Positions 25,497-33,639 of a DNA stretch of 64,000 bases are shown here, in pieces. This DNA comes from Ga0077555 sp046154645. GTDB taxonomy: Bacteria; Pseudomonadota; Alphaproteobacteria; Rhizobiales; Hyphomicrobiaceae. The stretch is from positions 55,408 to 119,407 of the forward strand of contig JBJXDZ010000033.1 of the NCBI GenBank assembly GCA_046154645.1, given 5' to 3'. The first letter of the stretch is position 1. Each line of letters opens with the position of its first letter. Both the position numbers and the translations under genes were made by a program. Below the pieces are notes generated by a model, which did not search any database, was not told the DNA's origin, and was given only the letters and a program-made list of their open reading frames with translations.

Positions 25497-26216
25497 TCAG
25501 CCGAGGCCAAGCATGGCCTCGATCGGCCCTTTCACCAGCGGCACCCTGAACCAGACCTCGAACATGCAATAGAGCACGATCGCCACGGCCGGGCCGAGCG
25601 TCACGATCTTGGCCAACACACCAAGCGGCAGCGCCACCAGCATGATGGCCAGGACCAGGGCAAAAGGAATGTCGAGTGCGGCAAGCGGCAGATTGCCTTT
25701 CGAGACCAGCCACAGCAATGCCGAAGTCAACGCGGCGGCGGCCAGCATGATGCCTACGGCGCCTCCGAGCTTTGCACCGATGGCGGCGGGCGCCCCTGCG
25801 CTCAACATCCACATGAAGGCGGCAATGAACACCGCCGAAGCGATGTACATGCCGAGCCCGGGCAGCTTCAAGGGGCCAAGCTCGATACCCCCGATCGCCG
25901 CCACGTACAGAGTCGTCGGCAGCAGCACGGCGAGCACGCGATTGAAGGCGGCGCGACCGACAAATCCTTCTGCTGCAGCCTCCTTGTCCGGCAGCGCTCG
26001 GATCAGGTTCATGACGCTGGCGATGGCGAGCACCAGCGCTACCCAAAAGGGAAAGAAGCCCGGGGCGGGGCCGTCGTCACGCCAGCCGAAACCAGCGCGC
26101 GCACTATCGAATATGACGATGATGCTGCCCATAAGCAGCACCAGCGCCACCGCGATATCCATAGTGCGGGAACTGACAAGTGACGGGCCGTCGGCGTCGG
26201 CATCTTTGTCGTGCAT
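25497..26216 (-). CDS. tctB: Tripartite tricarboxylate transporter, small membrane subunit TctB
   Basis: 239 residues from the ATG at 26216. After a polar N-terminus come four predicted membrane helices, the first around residues 20-38, matching TctB. The conserved GPGFFPFW-like motif is present (GPAPGFFPFWVAL). It works with the large channel subunit TctA and a periplasmic binding protein to import a carboxylate. It is the last gene of the tctA-tctC-tctB transcript; the usual orders are tctC-tctB-tctA. A set of inverted GTGAGTGGT copies lies between tctC and tctB. Confidence 0.85.
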   Translation of the reverse strand: MHDKDADADGPSLVSSRTMDIAVALVLLMGSIIVIFDSARAGFGWRDDGPAPGFFPFWVALVLAIASVMNLIRALPDKEAAAEGFVGRAAFNRVLAVLLPTTLYVAAIGGIELGPLKLPGLGMYIASAVFIAAFMWMLSAGAPAAIGAKLGGAVGIMLAAAALTSALLWLVSKGNLPLAALDIPFALVLAIMLVALPLGVLAKIVTLGPAVAIVLYCMFEVWFRVPLVKGPIEAMLGLG

Positions 26217-26240
26217 TGGTGAATTCCCGAGTTTGAGATC

Positions 26241-26357
26241 GTGAGTGGTGAGTGGCAGGGCGCCGACGAGTCGCCACATGCGTCATATTCTTCTGTCTGG
26301 TAGTCAGCCGCAGTGGACCGTAAAGGCACCACTCACGGCGGACCACTGACCACTCAC
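26241..26357. repeat. GTGAGTGGT / ACCACTCAC inverted and direct repeats between tctC and tctB
   Basis: GTGAGTGGT at 26241-26249 (with a second overlapping GTGAGTGG) is matched by ACCACTCAC at 26328-26336 and 26349-26357. The arms can pair across about 80 bases to form a stem-loop in the mRNA between the binding-protein gene and tctB. Such a structure could protect the upstream tctC message and give more binding protein than membrane subunit; this is inferred. Confidence 0.5.
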
Positions 26358-26366
26358 CGCTCGCAC

Positions 26367-27392
26367 TTACTTGCCTGCGGCCAGGAAGCCAGCTTCTTTC
26401 ATCAGGTCATAGTGCGTCTTCTCCGCCGCCTCGACCCACTTCTTGAAGTCGTCGCCGGTCATGAAGGTCTGATTGAAAGCACCGTCCTCCATGAATTTCT
26501 TCCAGTCCGGCGTCGCCATCACCTTCTTGAACAAATCAACGTAGTAGGCGACCTGATCAGGCTTGGCACCCGGCCCCATGAAGATGCCGCGCAGCATCTG
26601 GTACTGCACGTCGAGGCCGGCTTCCTTGCAGGTCGGGATATCAGACCAGGCGTCCTTCTCGGTCACCTTCGCCGTATAGATGCTGCGCTTGGCGTCAAAG
26701 ATGCACAGGGCCCGCAACTTGCCGGCCTTCCATTGCGAGACCGCTTCGATCGGATTGTTGACCGTCGAGTCGACGTGATTGCCGACGAGTTGCACGGCCA
26801 CTTGACCACCGCCACCGTAGGGCACGTAGGTTAGTTTTTTCGGCGCCGTCAGCTTCTCCACCGCCACGGTGATGATCTGGTCTTCCTGCTTGGATCCGGT
26901 GCCGCCCATCTTGAACTTCTTGTCATCGCCAGCCTTGACGGCTTCGATGTAGTCCTTCGGCGACTTGAATGGGCTCTCCGCGTTCACCCACAGGATGAAC
27001 TGGTCGAGCGAGAGCATGGCAACCGGTGTCAGGTCCTTCCACGAGAAGGGCACGCCGGTGGCGAGTGGCGTCGTGAACAGGTTCGACAGCGTAATGGCGA
27101 TGACGTGCGGGTCATCCTTTGCCTTCTTCACTTCGAGAAAGCCTTCCGCACCGGCACCGCCCGCCTTGTTGACGACGATCATCGGCTGCTTCATCAGGTT
27201 GTTCTTCGAGATGATGCCCTGGATGAAGCGCGCCATCTGATCCGCGCCACCACCCGTGCCGGCGGGAATGACGAACGTTACGGGCTTGGTTGGCTCCCAG
27301 CCTGCCTGCGCGGTCGCGGGCGTCGTTGTCACTGCGGCGGTGGCAAGGGCACAGCCGATCGCAGCCGCCACCATCCTGGTGAGACGTGTCAT
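26367..27392 (-). CDS. tctC: Tripartite tricarboxylate transporter, periplasmic binding protein TctC
   Basis: 341 residues from the ATG at 27392, with GGAGGAG seven bases upstream. A signal peptide ends at about ATAQA (28). KPVTFVIPAGTGGGADQMAR and VVNKAGGAGAEG are Bug/TctC family motifs around the ligand site. It captures a carboxylate in the periplasm and delivers it to TctAB. It lies in the middle of the tct operon. Because the operon is divergent from an oxalate gene set, oxalate or another dicarboxylate is a reasonable guess, but the ligand cannot be read from sequence. Confidence 0.88.
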   Translation of the reverse strand: MTRLTRMVAAAIGCALATAAVTTTPATAQAGWEPTKPVTFVIPAGTGGGADQMARFIQGIISKNNLMKQPMIVVNKAGGAGAEGFLEVKKAKDDPHVIAITLSNLFTTPLATGVPFSWKDLTPVAMLSLDQFILWVNAESPFKSPKDYIEAVKAGDDKKFKMGGTGSKQEDQIITVAVEKLTAPKKLTYVPYGGGGQVAVQLVGNHVDSTVNNPIEAVSQWKAGKLRALCIFDAKRSIYTAKVTEKDAWSDIPTCKEAGLDVQYQMLRGIFMGPGAKPDQVAYYVDLFKKVMATPDWKKFMEDGAFNQTFMTGDDFKKWVEAAEKTHYDLMKEAGFLAAGK

Positions 27393-27484
27393 TGCAGTTC
27401 TCCTCCCTGTTGCATCTTCTTGCCGTGCGCACCACGAGGGGTGATGCGATTGTCCGGCGATGACCCTCCCAGGCCGCGCGCCGC

Positions 27485-29311
27485 TCAAGTCTTCGATTTC
27501 GCCTCCTCGGCCTCATACCAGGCCAGGCGGTCGGTCAGCAGACGGTTCTCGGCGGCCAGTTCCTCGGCCGTGACAGCCTTTGCGTCGTCGTAGGCGATGA
27601 CGGCGGCGGAGAGTTGTTGCTTGAGGCGCCGATTGGTCTGGCGCAGCTCTGCCAGCGCATCGGGTGAGACGGCAGCATGACCTGACGATCGCGCGGGTGC
27701 TGCGGCTTGGACCTGGGTCCGTGGCGAGGCCTCTCCAACTGCTGCAGCGGGCCCATTGCCTGCCCCCGCCATGGCGAGAGCCGGCGCGGCGGAGACAAGC
27801 CGTTCGCGCAACCACGTGATCAGCGGCCAGAACAGCAGCACGAGGCCGATCAGCATGATCGTGGCGGAGAGCCACTTGATGCCGTACTTCGGATCCCAGA
27901 AGAAGGCGTTGAGGCTGCCCTGGCTGCCGAGCAAGGCTTGGCGAAAACTCTCCTCGGCCTTGTCGCCAAGCACGATCGCCAGCACCAGCGGCGGCAAGGG
28001 GTAATCGAGCTTCTGAAACAGATACCCGATAACGCCGAACATCAGCATCATCCAGACATCGAACATAGAGTTGTGCACGGTGTAGGCGCCGATCGCACAC
28101 ACCACCAGGATCACGGGCGCAATGATCGAGAACGGCACGCGCAGGATCATGGCGAACAACGGCACGCAGGTGAGCACCACGATGAGCCCGACGATGTTGC
28201 CGAGATACATCGACGCGATGAGGCCCCAGACGAACTCCTTCTGCTCGACGAACAGCATGGGACCCGGCTGCAAGCCCCAGATCATGAGGCCACCCAGCAA
28301 CACGGCTGCCGTCGGCGAGCCCGGAATGCCAAGCGTCAGCATCGGCAGCAGTGCGCTGGTACCGGCGGCATGGGCGGCCGTCTCGGGCGCGATCACACCC
28401 TCGACCTCGCCTTTGCCGAAGTTAGCGCCCTTGGGGGAGAACTTCTTGGCGAGACCATAGCTCATGAAGCTAGCCGGCGTGGCGCCGCCCGGCGTGATGC
28501 CCATCCAGCAGCCGATGATGCAGGAGCGCACCGTCGTCGCCCAGTACTTCGGCAAGCCTTTCCAGGTCTCGATGACAGCATTGAGCCGCATTTTGGCGGC
28601 TGCCCCTTGGAACTTGAGACCGCTCTCCATGGACGTGAGAATCTCGCCGATGCCGAACAGGCCGATGACGGCGATGAGGAAGTCGAAGCCGCCGAGCAGA
28701 TGCTCCGAGCCGAAGGTCAGCCGCAGTGTGCCCGTAACCTTGTCCATGCCGACCGCGCCGAGCGCGAAGCCCAGGCACATCGAGGCCAGCACTTTGAAGG
28801 GCGACCCCTTACCCATGCCGATGAAGCTGGCGAACGTGAGAAAGAAGACACCGAAAAACTCGGCCGGCCCGAATTTCAAAGCGAACCTGGCGACCAGCGG
28901 CGCCAGGAACGTAATCAACATGACCGCCACCAGTGCGCCGACGAACGATGACGTGAAGGCGGCCGTGAGCGCCTCATCAGCGCGACCTTGTCGGGCCATG
29001 GGATGGCCATCGAACGTGGTTGCCACCGACCACGGCTCACCGGGGATGTTGAACAGGATCGAGGTGATGGCACCGCCGAACAACGCCCCCCAGTAGATGC
29101 AGGAGAGCAGGATGATGGCCGAGACGGTTCCACCGGGCACTTGGGCCATGGGAAACGTCAGCGGCAGCAGGATCGCAACGCCATTGGCGCCGCCGAGACC
29201 TGGCAGGACGCCGATGATGACGCCGAGCAGGATGCCGATGAACATGAAAGCCAGATTCTTCCATGACAGGGCGACGGCAAAGCCCTGCATGAGCGACAGC
29301 ACTTCTTCCAA
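27485..29311 (-). CDS. tctA: Tripartite tricarboxylate transporter, large membrane subunit TctA with C-terminal extension
   Basis: 608 residues; the family usually has about 500. The core has about 12 membrane helices with GVLPGLGGANGVAILLPLTF, the paired GIPGSPTAAVLLGGLM, and LFVEQKEFVWGLIASMYLGN. After the last helix (about residue 501) there is an extra tail of about 104 residues. It has an Ala/Pro-rich linker, then a helical, heptad-like stretch (DALAELRQTNRRLKQQLSAA, then EELAAENRLLTDRLAWYE) that could form a coiled coil. The tail probably faces the cytoplasm. It is the first gene of the tct operon and is divergent from gntR. Confidence 0.9.
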   Translation of the reverse strand: MEEVLSLMQGFAVALSWKNLAFMFIGILLGVIIGVLPGLGGANGVAILLPLTFPMAQVPGGTVSAIILLSCIYWGALFGGAITSILFNIPGEPWSVATTFDGHPMARQGRADEALTAAFTSSFVGALVAVMLITFLAPLVARFALKFGPAEFFGVFFLTFASFIGMGKGSPFKVLASMCLGFALGAVGMDKVTGTLRLTFGSEHLLGGFDFLIAVIGLFGIGEILTSMESGLKFQGAAAKMRLNAVIETWKGLPKYWATTVRSCIIGCWMGITPGGATPASFMSYGLAKKFSPKGANFGKGEVEGVIAPETAAHAAGTSALLPMLTLGIPGSPTAAVLLGGLMIWGLQPGPMLFVEQKEFVWGLIASMYLGNIVGLIVVLTCVPLFAMILRVPFSIIAPVILVVCAIGAYTVHNSMFDVWMMLMFGVIGYLFQKLDYPLPPLVLAIVLGDKAEESFRQALLGSQGSLNAFFWDPKYGIKWLSATIMLIGLVLLFWPLITWLRERLVSAAPALAMAGAGNGPAAAVGEASPRTQVQAAAPARSSGHAAVSPDALAELRQTNRRLKQQLSAAVIAYDDAKAVTAEELAAENRLLTDRLAWYEAEEAKSKT

Positions 29312-29509
29312 GTCTAGCCTCCCCTCGGATCTGCTCCAGTGGCTCTTGAAACGGCCCCGGTTGCAGGTCCTAAAGCGTCACCCGACAGCGCCCGCCGTCA
29401 GGAGCGGCTCCCCACGGCGGTTCGGTCAACTTAACGCAAGCTCGACGTCCCGACGCCCGCCGAGCCGGGAAGAACAGTCTCCTCGGTCCAGCACTATGCT
29501 TGCCGTGTT

Positions 29510-29525
29510 TGGCATACCATATGCC
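29510..29525. promoter_or_regulatory. Predicted GntR-type operator, copy identical to the fdhB site
   Basis: TGGCATACCATATGCC, exact over 16 bp to the fdhB upstream site. It is 199 bp from the tctA start and 158 bp from the gntR start, so it could act on either divergent promoter. Confidence 0.7.
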
Positions 29526-29632
29526 TCTTCCGGGCTGCATTACAACTTTGTGACGGGCCCTTTGCATCCGGATCCGCCCCCCGCACAACTGATGCGTCGT
29601 CGCATGGCGGGACTGTTGCACAGCAGCGCTCC

Positions 29633-29656
29633 TGGTGTATGGTATACCAGAAACCA
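29633..29656. promoter_or_regulatory. Predicted autoregulatory operator in front of gntR
   Basis: A perfect TGGTATACCA (29640-29649) flanked symmetrically by TGGT and ACCA (29633-29636, 29653-29656). It is centred about 38 bp before the gntR ATG. TGGYATACCA is the common half-pattern with the other two sites. FCD-type GntR proteins often bind such TGGTNNNACCA-like palindromes. Confidence 0.7.
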
Positions 29657-29682
29657 CAGATCTCCGGCCGTAACGGATTCCG

Positions 29683-30369
29683 ATGTCCGACACTGTGCTC
29701 AACATCCAGCGCATCGCAGAAAGCCAGAGCCTCAAGAGCCGGGCCTACGATGCGTTGCGCTCGGCCATCATGAACATGAACATCTACGCACCCGATGCGG
29801 AGTTGCGGCTGGATGAGCGCGATCTGTCGGTCCGCTTTGGCGTCAGCCGCACGCCACTGCGGGAAGCGCTGGCGCAACTCGATTCCGAAGGTCTCGTCCG
29901 CATCGCGCCACGCCGTGGCATCTTCATCGTACGCAAGACCAAGGCCGAGATCCTCGACATGATCACGGTATGGGCAGCCCTTGAAAGCATGGCCGCCAGG
30001 CTGGCCACCAAGCATGCTTCCGACGCCGAAATCGCGGCTCTGCACCCGCTGGTGGACGTCTTTTCCACCGACGAGGTTGCCTTGCGCATGGGCGAGTACT
30101 CCGACGCCAACATCAAGTTCCACCAGGCCATCATCGGGCTCGGCAAGACAGCGCTGCTGACAAAGATCAGCGACGACTTGTTCTTTCACGTCCGCGCCAT
30201 CCGCCAGCGCACAATCTTCGAGAAGGACCGGGCACGCCGTTCGATCGTCGACCACAAGGAAATCGTCAACGCCTTGGAGGCACGTCACACGGAGCGGGCC
30301 GAGCGGCTGGTGCGCGAACATACGCTGAAGCTGCGCGAGCATGTGGAGCGCCACGTCGCACTGGACTGA
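29683..30369 (+). CDS. GntR family transcriptional regulator, FCD (FadR-like) subfamily
   Basis: 228 residues. Residues about 18-82 form the winged helix-turn-helix: LRLDERDLSVRFGVSRTPLREALAQLDSEGLVR. Residues about 90-220 are the all-helical FCD ligand domain, with the metal/ligand residues expected around FHQAIIGLG and the final H-rich helices. FCD regulators sense small carboxylates. It is the first gene in front of oxc and divergent from tctA, so it is likely the local regulator of oxalate transport and breakdown. It probably binds the three palindromes in this window. Confidence 0.88.
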   Translation: MSDTVLNIQRIAESQSLKSRAYDALRSAIMNMNIYAPDAELRLDERDLSVRFGVSRTPLREALAQLDSEGLVRIAPRRGIFIVRKTKAEILDMITVWAALESMAARLATKHASDAEIAALHPLVDVFSTDEVALRMGEYSDANIKFHQAIIGLGKTALLTKISDDLFFHVRAIRQRTIFEKDRARRSIVDHKEIVNALEARHTERAERLVREHTLKLREHVERHVALD

Positions 30370-30468
30370 CGATACCGCCAACGCGAATTCGATCCGCGGC
30401 GCGCCTACAGCACGTCCGTCAAACACAAAACGCTGACCCCGCAGGGGCAAACGGGAGGACACTTCAGA

Positions 30469-32178
30469 ATGTCGACAACGGCGCCAACACAAGATCTGAC
30501 CGACGGCTTCCATCTGGTCATCGATGCCCTGAAGCTCAATGACATAAATACCATCTACGGCGTGCCAGGCATTCCGATCACCGACCTTGGCCGCATGGCG
30601 CAGGCAGCCGGCATGCGCGTGATCGCCTTCCGCCACGAGCAGCACGCGGGCTACGCAGCATCGATCGCCGGCTACCTCACGCAAAAACCGGGGATCTGCC
30701 TGACCGTGTCGGCGCCAGGCTTCCTCAATGGCTTGACCGCACTGGCGCATGCAACAACGAACTGCTTCCCGATGATCCTGATCTCAGGCTCCTCCGAGCG
30801 CGAGGTCGTCGACCTGCAGCAGGGCGATTACGAGGAGATGGACCAACTCGCCGTCGCCAAGACCGTGTGTAAGGCGGCCTATCGCGTGCTGCACGCGCAG
30901 GATATCGGTGTCGGCATTGCGCGGGCTATTCGCTCGGCGCTGTCAGGGCGTCCGGGTGGCGTCTACCTCGATCTGCCGGCCAAGCTCTTTGGGCAAGCTA
31001 TGGATGCGTCCGCCGGCGCCAAGTCGCTGATCAAGGTCGTCGACGCGGCGCCGCGTCACATTCCCTCGCTCGAGTCTGTCGACCGCGCGCTCGAGCTTCT
31101 CAAAAGCGCAAAAAAGCCGCTGATCATCCTCGGCAAAGGCGCCGCCTATTCGCAGGCCGACGCCGATATCCGCACGTTGATCGAGAAAACCGGCATCCCT
31201 TATCTGCCCATGAGCATGGCCAAAGGCCTGTTGCCCGATGACCATCCTCTCTCGGCGGGTGCGGCTCGCTCGATGGTGCTGAAGGATGCCGACGTCGTCA
31301 TGCTGATCGGCGCCCGCCTCAACTGGCTGCTGAGTCACGGCAAGGGCAAGACCTGGGGAGCGGCCGGCACGCAAAAGTTCATCCACGTCGACATCGCGCC
31401 GACCGAGATGGACAGCAACGTGCGCATCGAGGCGCCCATCGTCGGCGACATTGCTTCGAGCGTGGCCGTGATGCTGTCGCGGATCCCGGGAGAATGGTCA
31501 AAGCCGGTCGCCTGGAGCGGCGCCATCCGCGCCAAGGTCGAGGACAACGTCGCCAAGATGGCGCCGCGCCTGCAGAACAACAACAATCCCATGGACTATC
31601 ATGGTGCGCTCGGCGCGCTGCGCACCATCATCAAGCAGCGGCCGGATACGATCCTCGTTAACGAGGGCGCCAACACCCTCGATTTCGCGCGTTCGATCAT
31701 CGACATCTATCAGCCCCGCAAACGTCTCGATGTCGGTACCTGGGGCATCATGGGCATCGGCATGGGCTACTCGGTCGCGGCAGCAATAGAGACCGGCAAG
31801 CCCGTACTCGCGGTCTGCGGCGACAGCGCCTTCGGCTTCTCCGGCATGGAGATCGAGACCATCTGCCGTTACAAGCTGCCGGTCTGCGTCGTCGTGTTCA
31901 ACAATAACGGCATCTATCGCGGTACCGACGTCAATACTGCCGGCTCGGATCCCGCCTGGACCACCTTCGTCAAGGACGCGCACTACGAGATGATGGCGCA
32001 AGCGTTCGGCGGCGTCGGCGTGCGCGTCACGTCACCGGCCGATCTCGCCCGCGCTGTCAATGCCGCCATCGACTCGGGCAAGCCGACGCTGATCAACGCC
32101 ATCATCGACGAGAAGGCTGGCACCGAGTCAGGCCGCATCGGAAATCTCAACCCACAGAGCGTGGTGGGGAAGAAGTAA
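30469..32178 (+). CDS. oxc: Oxalyl-CoA decarboxylase
   Basis: 569 residues. Thiamine-diphosphate enzyme converting oxalyl-CoA to formyl-CoA and CO2. LTDGFHLVIDALKLNDINTIYG at the start, FRHEQHAGYAASIAGYL with catalytic Glu57, and GSSEREVVDLQQGDYEEMDQ closely follow Oxalobacter formigenes Oxc. The diphosphate/Mg motif begins at Gly451-Asp452 (GDSAFGFSG) and ends in NNN. Length fits (Oxalobacter 568). A GGGAGGA ribosome site precedes the ATG. It is 99 bp after gntR and directly followed by frc. Confidence 0.97.
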   Translation: MSTTAPTQDLTDGFHLVIDALKLNDINTIYGVPGIPITDLGRMAQAAGMRVIAFRHEQHAGYAASIAGYLTQKPGICLTVSAPGFLNGLTALAHATTNCFPMILISGSSEREVVDLQQGDYEEMDQLAVAKTVCKAAYRVLHAQDIGVGIARAIRSALSGRPGGVYLDLPAKLFGQAMDASAGAKSLIKVVDAAPRHIPSLESVDRALELLKSAKKPLIILGKGAAYSQADADIRTLIEKTGIPYLPMSMAKGLLPDDHPLSAGAARSMVLKDADVVMLIGARLNWLLSHGKGKTWGAAGTQKFIHVDIAPTEMDSNVRIEAPIVGDIASSVAVMLSRIPGEWSKPVAWSGAIRAKVEDNVAKMAPRLQNNNNPMDYHGALGALRTIIKQRPDTILVNEGANTLDFARSIIDIYQPRKRLDVGTWGIMGIGMGYSVAAAIETGKPVLAVCGDSAFGFSGMEIETICRYKLPVCVVVFNNNGIYRGTDVNTAGSDPAWTTFVKDAHYEMMAQAFGGVGVRVTSPADLARAVNAAIDSGKPTLINAIIDEKAGTESGRIGNLNPQSVVGKK

Positions 32179-32256
32179 ATCGACAGCGCCGGGTCGGTGC
32201 AACGACACACGACCGGCCGAGTTAGCGCGAGAAATAATAGCAGAGGGAACCCCACG

Positions 32257-33537
32257 ATGACCCAAGCCTTGAAAGGCGTCCGCATCCTCGACTTCACGCA
32301 TGTGCAGTCAGGGCCGACGTGCACGCAACTCCTCGCCTGGTTTGGCGCCGATGTGATCAAGGTCGAGCGCCCCGGCACTGGCGATATCACGCGCGGACAG
32401 CTGATGGACGTGCCGAACGCCGACGCGCTGTACTTCACCATGCTCAATCACAACAAGCGCTCGATCACGCTCGACACCAAGAATGCCAAAGGTAAGGAGG
32501 TGTTGGAGCGCCTGATCCTCACCTGTGACGTGCTCGTCGAAAACTTCGGCCCCGGCGTGCTCGATCGCATGGGGTTTACCTGGGAACGCATCCACGAGTT
32601 GAACCCGACCATGATCGTCGCCTCCGTCAAGGGCTTCGGACCGGGCCCCTACGAGGATTGCAAGGTCTATGAGAACGTCGCGCAATGCACCGGCGGCTCG
32701 GCATCGACAACAGGGTTCCGCGATGGCCCGCCGCTGGTCACCGGCGCCCAGATTGGCGACAGCGGCACCGGGTTGCATCTGGCCCTTGGCATCGTCACAG
32801 CACTATTCCAACGCACCAAGACTGGACAGGGGCAGAGGGTCACCTGCGCCATGCAGGACAGCGTCTTGAACCTCGCCCGCGTCAAGCTGCGCGACCAGCA
32901 GCGCCTCGCGCACGGCCCCCTCACCGAATACAGCCAGTATGGCGAGGGCATCCCGTTCGGCGACAGCGTTCCCCGGGCCGGCAATGACTCCGGCGGCGGC
33001 CAACCCGGCCGCATCCTGAAGTGCAAGGGCGCTGATACAGACCCGAACGCCTACATTTATTTCATCACGCAGGCCCCCGTATGGGGCCCGATCTGCGACG
33101 TCATCGGCGAGCCGACCTGGAAGACCGATGCGGAGTTTGCGACACCGAAAGCGCGGCTACCCAAGCTCAATCAGATCTTTGCGCGCATCGAGCAGTGGAC
33201 CATGACCAAGACCAAGTTCGAGGCCATGGAGATCCTCAACAAATTTGACATCCCCTGCGGGCCGATCCTGTCGATGAAAGAATTGGCCGAGGACCAATCA
33301 CTGCGCGCCACCGGCACCGTCGTCGAGGTCGATCACCCCAAGCGCGGCAAATATCTTTCGGTAGGCAATCCAATCAAGCTGTCGGCAAGCCCGACGGTCG
33401 TCGAACGATCGCCGCTGCTCGGCGAGCATACGAGCGAAATCCTTGCTGATGTCCTGAAATACACGGCGGAAGAGATCGCGGCGATCAAGGCCTCCGGCGC
33501 CACTGAGCCGCCGCCGAAGAAGGCCGCGGCCGAGTAA
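32257..33537 (+). CDS. frc: Formyl-CoA:oxalate CoA-transferase
   Basis: 426 residues from the ATG at 32257 (GAGGGAA upstream). Moves CoA from formyl-CoA to oxalate, making oxalyl-CoA for Oxc and freeing formate. Markers are ILDFTHVQSGPTCTQLLAW, the catalytic Asp168 in TGAQIGDSGTG, and the Frc-specific block MQDSVLNLARVKLRDQQRLA. Length and motifs match Oxalobacter and E. coli Frc, unlike the class III transferase at 15926. It lies 78 bp after oxc in one transcript. A GAGAGGGG/CCCCTCTC stem follows the stop. Confidence 0.97.
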   Translation: MTQALKGVRILDFTHVQSGPTCTQLLAWFGADVIKVERPGTGDITRGQLMDVPNADALYFTMLNHNKRSITLDTKNAKGKEVLERLILTCDVLVENFGPGVLDRMGFTWERIHELNPTMIVASVKGFGPGPYEDCKVYENVAQCTGGSASTTGFRDGPPLVTGAQIGDSGTGLHLALGIVTALFQRTKTGQGQRVTCAMQDSVLNLARVKLRDQQRLAHGPLTEYSQYGEGIPFGDSVPRAGNDSGGGQPGRILKCKGADTDPNAYIYFITQAPVWGPICDVIGEPTWKTDAEFATPKARLPKLNQIFARIEQWTMTKTKFEAMEILNKFDIPCGPILSMKELAEDQSLRATGTVVEVDHPKRGKYLSVGNPIKLSASPTVVERSPLLGEHTSEILADVLKYTAEEIAAIKASGATEPPPKKAAAE

Positions 33538-33544
33538 CTCAAGC

Positions 33545-33568
33545 GAGAGGGGCGTCAAGTCCCCTCTC
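33545..33568 (+). terminator. Hairpin between frc and the fhs fusion (possible attenuator)
   Basis: GAGAGGGG, loop of 8, CCCCTCTC directly after the frc stop. No T run follows, so it may be a processing or partial-termination structure reducing readthrough into the fusion gene. Confidence 0.45.
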
Positions 33569-33639
33569 CCCGTCGCACTGCAACGCTCGTACAATTCCCC
33601 AGATGCCCAGACAGGCGCGGCGGGGAGAGGGAGAACAGA

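Larger units (their letters stand above)
29312..29682. other. Divergent regulatory region between tctA and gntR
   Basis: 371 bp without a gene. It carries two predicted GntR-type operators (29510-29525 and 29633-29656) and should hold promoters for both operons. A TTAACG-like AT-rich patch lies near 29428. Confidence 0.65.
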
